DNA of 6,518 nt, taken from Planctomycetaceae bacterium (GTDB lineage: Bacteria > Planctomycetota > Planctomycetia > Pirellulales > Pirellulaceae). The notes beneath the pieces are model-generated. The model saw only the letters and a list, made by a program, of their open reading frames with translations, had not been told where the DNA came from and ran no database searches. Position numbers and translations under genes: made by a program. Every line of letters begins with the position of its first letter. The first letter of the stretch is position 1. This document shows, in pieces, positions 5,485-6,518 of the stretch. Where the stretch lies: the NCBI GenBank assembly GCA_002702965.1, contig PADE01000042.1:21428-27945 (forward strand), read 5' to 3'.

Positions 5485-6518
5485 ATGGACGACGCCTCGC
5501 AAGGACAGGACCCGGACCGGGCCGTCGAGTTGTCTGGCCGACAGCTTGGCGACTACCGTTTGTTGCGTCGATTGGGTCGCGGCGGGATGGCGGAAGTTTA
5601 CCTCGCTCAACAGATCTCTCTGGACCGGCGCGTCGCTTTCAAAGTCCTAAAGTCCACACTCTCGCGAGATGGAAACTATGTTCGCCGATTCCAGCAGGAG
5701 GCGCGCGCTGCGGCATCGCTGGTCCATGCCAATATCGTGCAGATCTACGAAGTCGGCTTTCTCCAAGGGCGTCACTTTATCGCCCAAGAGTACGTCGCAG
5801 GGGGGACGCTGCGGCAGTGGATGTCCACGCACCGAATGTGTGAGCCGAGCCGAGTTGTGGCAGTCATCCGTCAGGTAGCGGCCGCGCTGCATTGCGCGAG
5901 TCAACAGCAGGTAATTCACCGTGATATCAAGCCCGAGAACATTTTGTTGTCGAAGCGTGGCGAGGCGAAGGTCGCGGATTTTGGGCTGGCGAGGTTGGCA
6001 GCTGGTGGAGCGACGGAAGACCTGCGCTTGACCCAGCAGGGATCGACGATGGGGACACCCCTCTATATGAGTCCGGAGCAGATTGAAGGACGCGATGTCG
6101 ATCCTCGTAGCGATCTCTATTCACTCGGTGTCACGGCCTACGAGATGTTGGTGGGGCAACCGCCCTTTCGAGGCGAAACAGCACTGAATGTGGCCGTTCA
6201 GCACCTCGGGACGCAAGCCGAACGGTTGGAGCAAATACGTGATGACGTATCCATCGGTTTGTGTTGCGTGGTTCATAAGCTCCTCAGCAAGGAGCCCGCC
6301 GAGCGATACGACTCGGCGGCGGAGCTACAGCAAGCCTTGCACAGCGCGATGCCGCAGGACTATCACGGGGAATGGCAGTTCGCAGACGGCGAAGATGCTG
6401 AGCATCTGACACTCGAGAATTCCCACCTCGGGCCGACACGGCGCCTCGATGGGTTGATGAAAGCGGAGGGACAACGCCTAACGACACGTCGCACCGGGTG
6501 GGTCATTGCACTGAGTAC
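5485..6518 (+). CDS. Serine/threonine protein kinase (N-terminal part, cut by the window edge)
   Basis: Hanks-type (PknB-like) protein kinase; 344 residues are visible and the frame is open to the right edge. The kinase domain spans about residues 24-288. It has the glycine loop GRGGMAEV (31-38), the ATP-binding Lys in AFK (K53), the alpha-C Glu (E72), the catalytic loop HRDIKPEN (145-152), DFG (165-167), the activation-segment end GTPLYMSPEQ (190-199), DLYSLG (210-215) and the late Arg in ERY (R274). All catalytic residues are present, so it should be active; F52 next to the Lys, where Ile/Val/Leu is usual, is a small oddity. A hydrophilic linker of about 45 residues follows, then the hydrophobic GWVIALS at the edge. 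This is probably the start of a membrane helix, with an extracytoplasmic sensor region outside the window. The ATG is set by GGAG 5 bases upstream. Such kinases are numerous in planctomycetes. The 64-base gap after the acetamidase gene, with no terminator seen, allows cotranscription. Confidence 0.95.
   Translation, partial: MDDASQGQDPDRAVELSGRQLGDYRLLRRLGRGGMAEVYLAQQISLDRRVAFKVLKSTLSRDGNYVRRFQQEARAAASLVHANIVQIYEVGFLQGRHFIAQEYVAGGTLRQWMSTHRMCEPSRVVAVIRQVAAALHCASQQQVIHRDIKPENILLSKRGEAKVADFGLARLAAGGATEDLRLTQQGSTMGTPLYMSPEQIEGRDVDPRSDLYSLGVTAYEMLVGQPPFRGETALNVAVQHLGTQAERLEQIRDDVSIGLCCVVHKLLSKEPAERYDSAAELQQALHSAMPQDYHGEWQFADGEDAEHLTLENSHLGPTRRLDGLMKAEGQRLTTRRTGWVIALS

Overview
The window looks like a chromosomal segment from a planctomycete-type bacterium. 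GC content is moderate to high (estimated by eye at 55-60 %). The lineage call is an inference. It rests on the membrane-type Ser/Thr protein kinase, the acidic Fe-S protein beside a GcvH-like protein, and generally poor Shine-Dalgarno sequences; no rRNA or marker gene is present to fix it. Seven protein genes are supported, two of them cut by the window ends. No tRNA, rRNA, IS element or CRISPR array was seen.

Layout. Five genes lie on the minus strand, read from about 4318 down to 1: a dihydroorotase-like amidohydrolase (3143-4318); a small Cys-containing protein of unknown function (2854-3105); a GcvH-like lipoyl carrier (2402-2857); a long protein carrying a 2x[4Fe-4S] ferredoxin domain (1207-2304); and, after a 313-base gap without a gene, the N-terminal 297 residues of the selenocysteine elongation factor SelB (1-893, running off the left edge). 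Two genes lie on the plus strand: an acetamidase/formamidase-family protein (4536-5420) and a Ser/Thr protein kinase (5485 to the right edge). The two groups diverge from a 217-base intergenic region that holds a perfect 16-bp palindrome.

How they may work together. The amidohydrolase, small Cys protein, lipoyl carrier and Fe-S protein are co-oriented. The gaps are short: 37 bases, then an ATGA overlap, then 97 bases. They read as one transcription unit. No GcvT, GcvP or Lpd gene is present in the window, so the lipoyl carrier may serve something other than glycine cleavage; a redox partnership with the Fe-S protein is an attractive but unproven reading. The divergent amidohydrolase and amidase both belong to families that act on amide or cyclic amide bonds and share a regulatory region, which hints at a nitrogen-compound catabolic theme. 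SelB implies that the organism makes selenoproteins, but no selenoprotein or tRNA-Sec is visible here. The kinase is probably a sensor with a transmembrane segment just beginning where the window ends.
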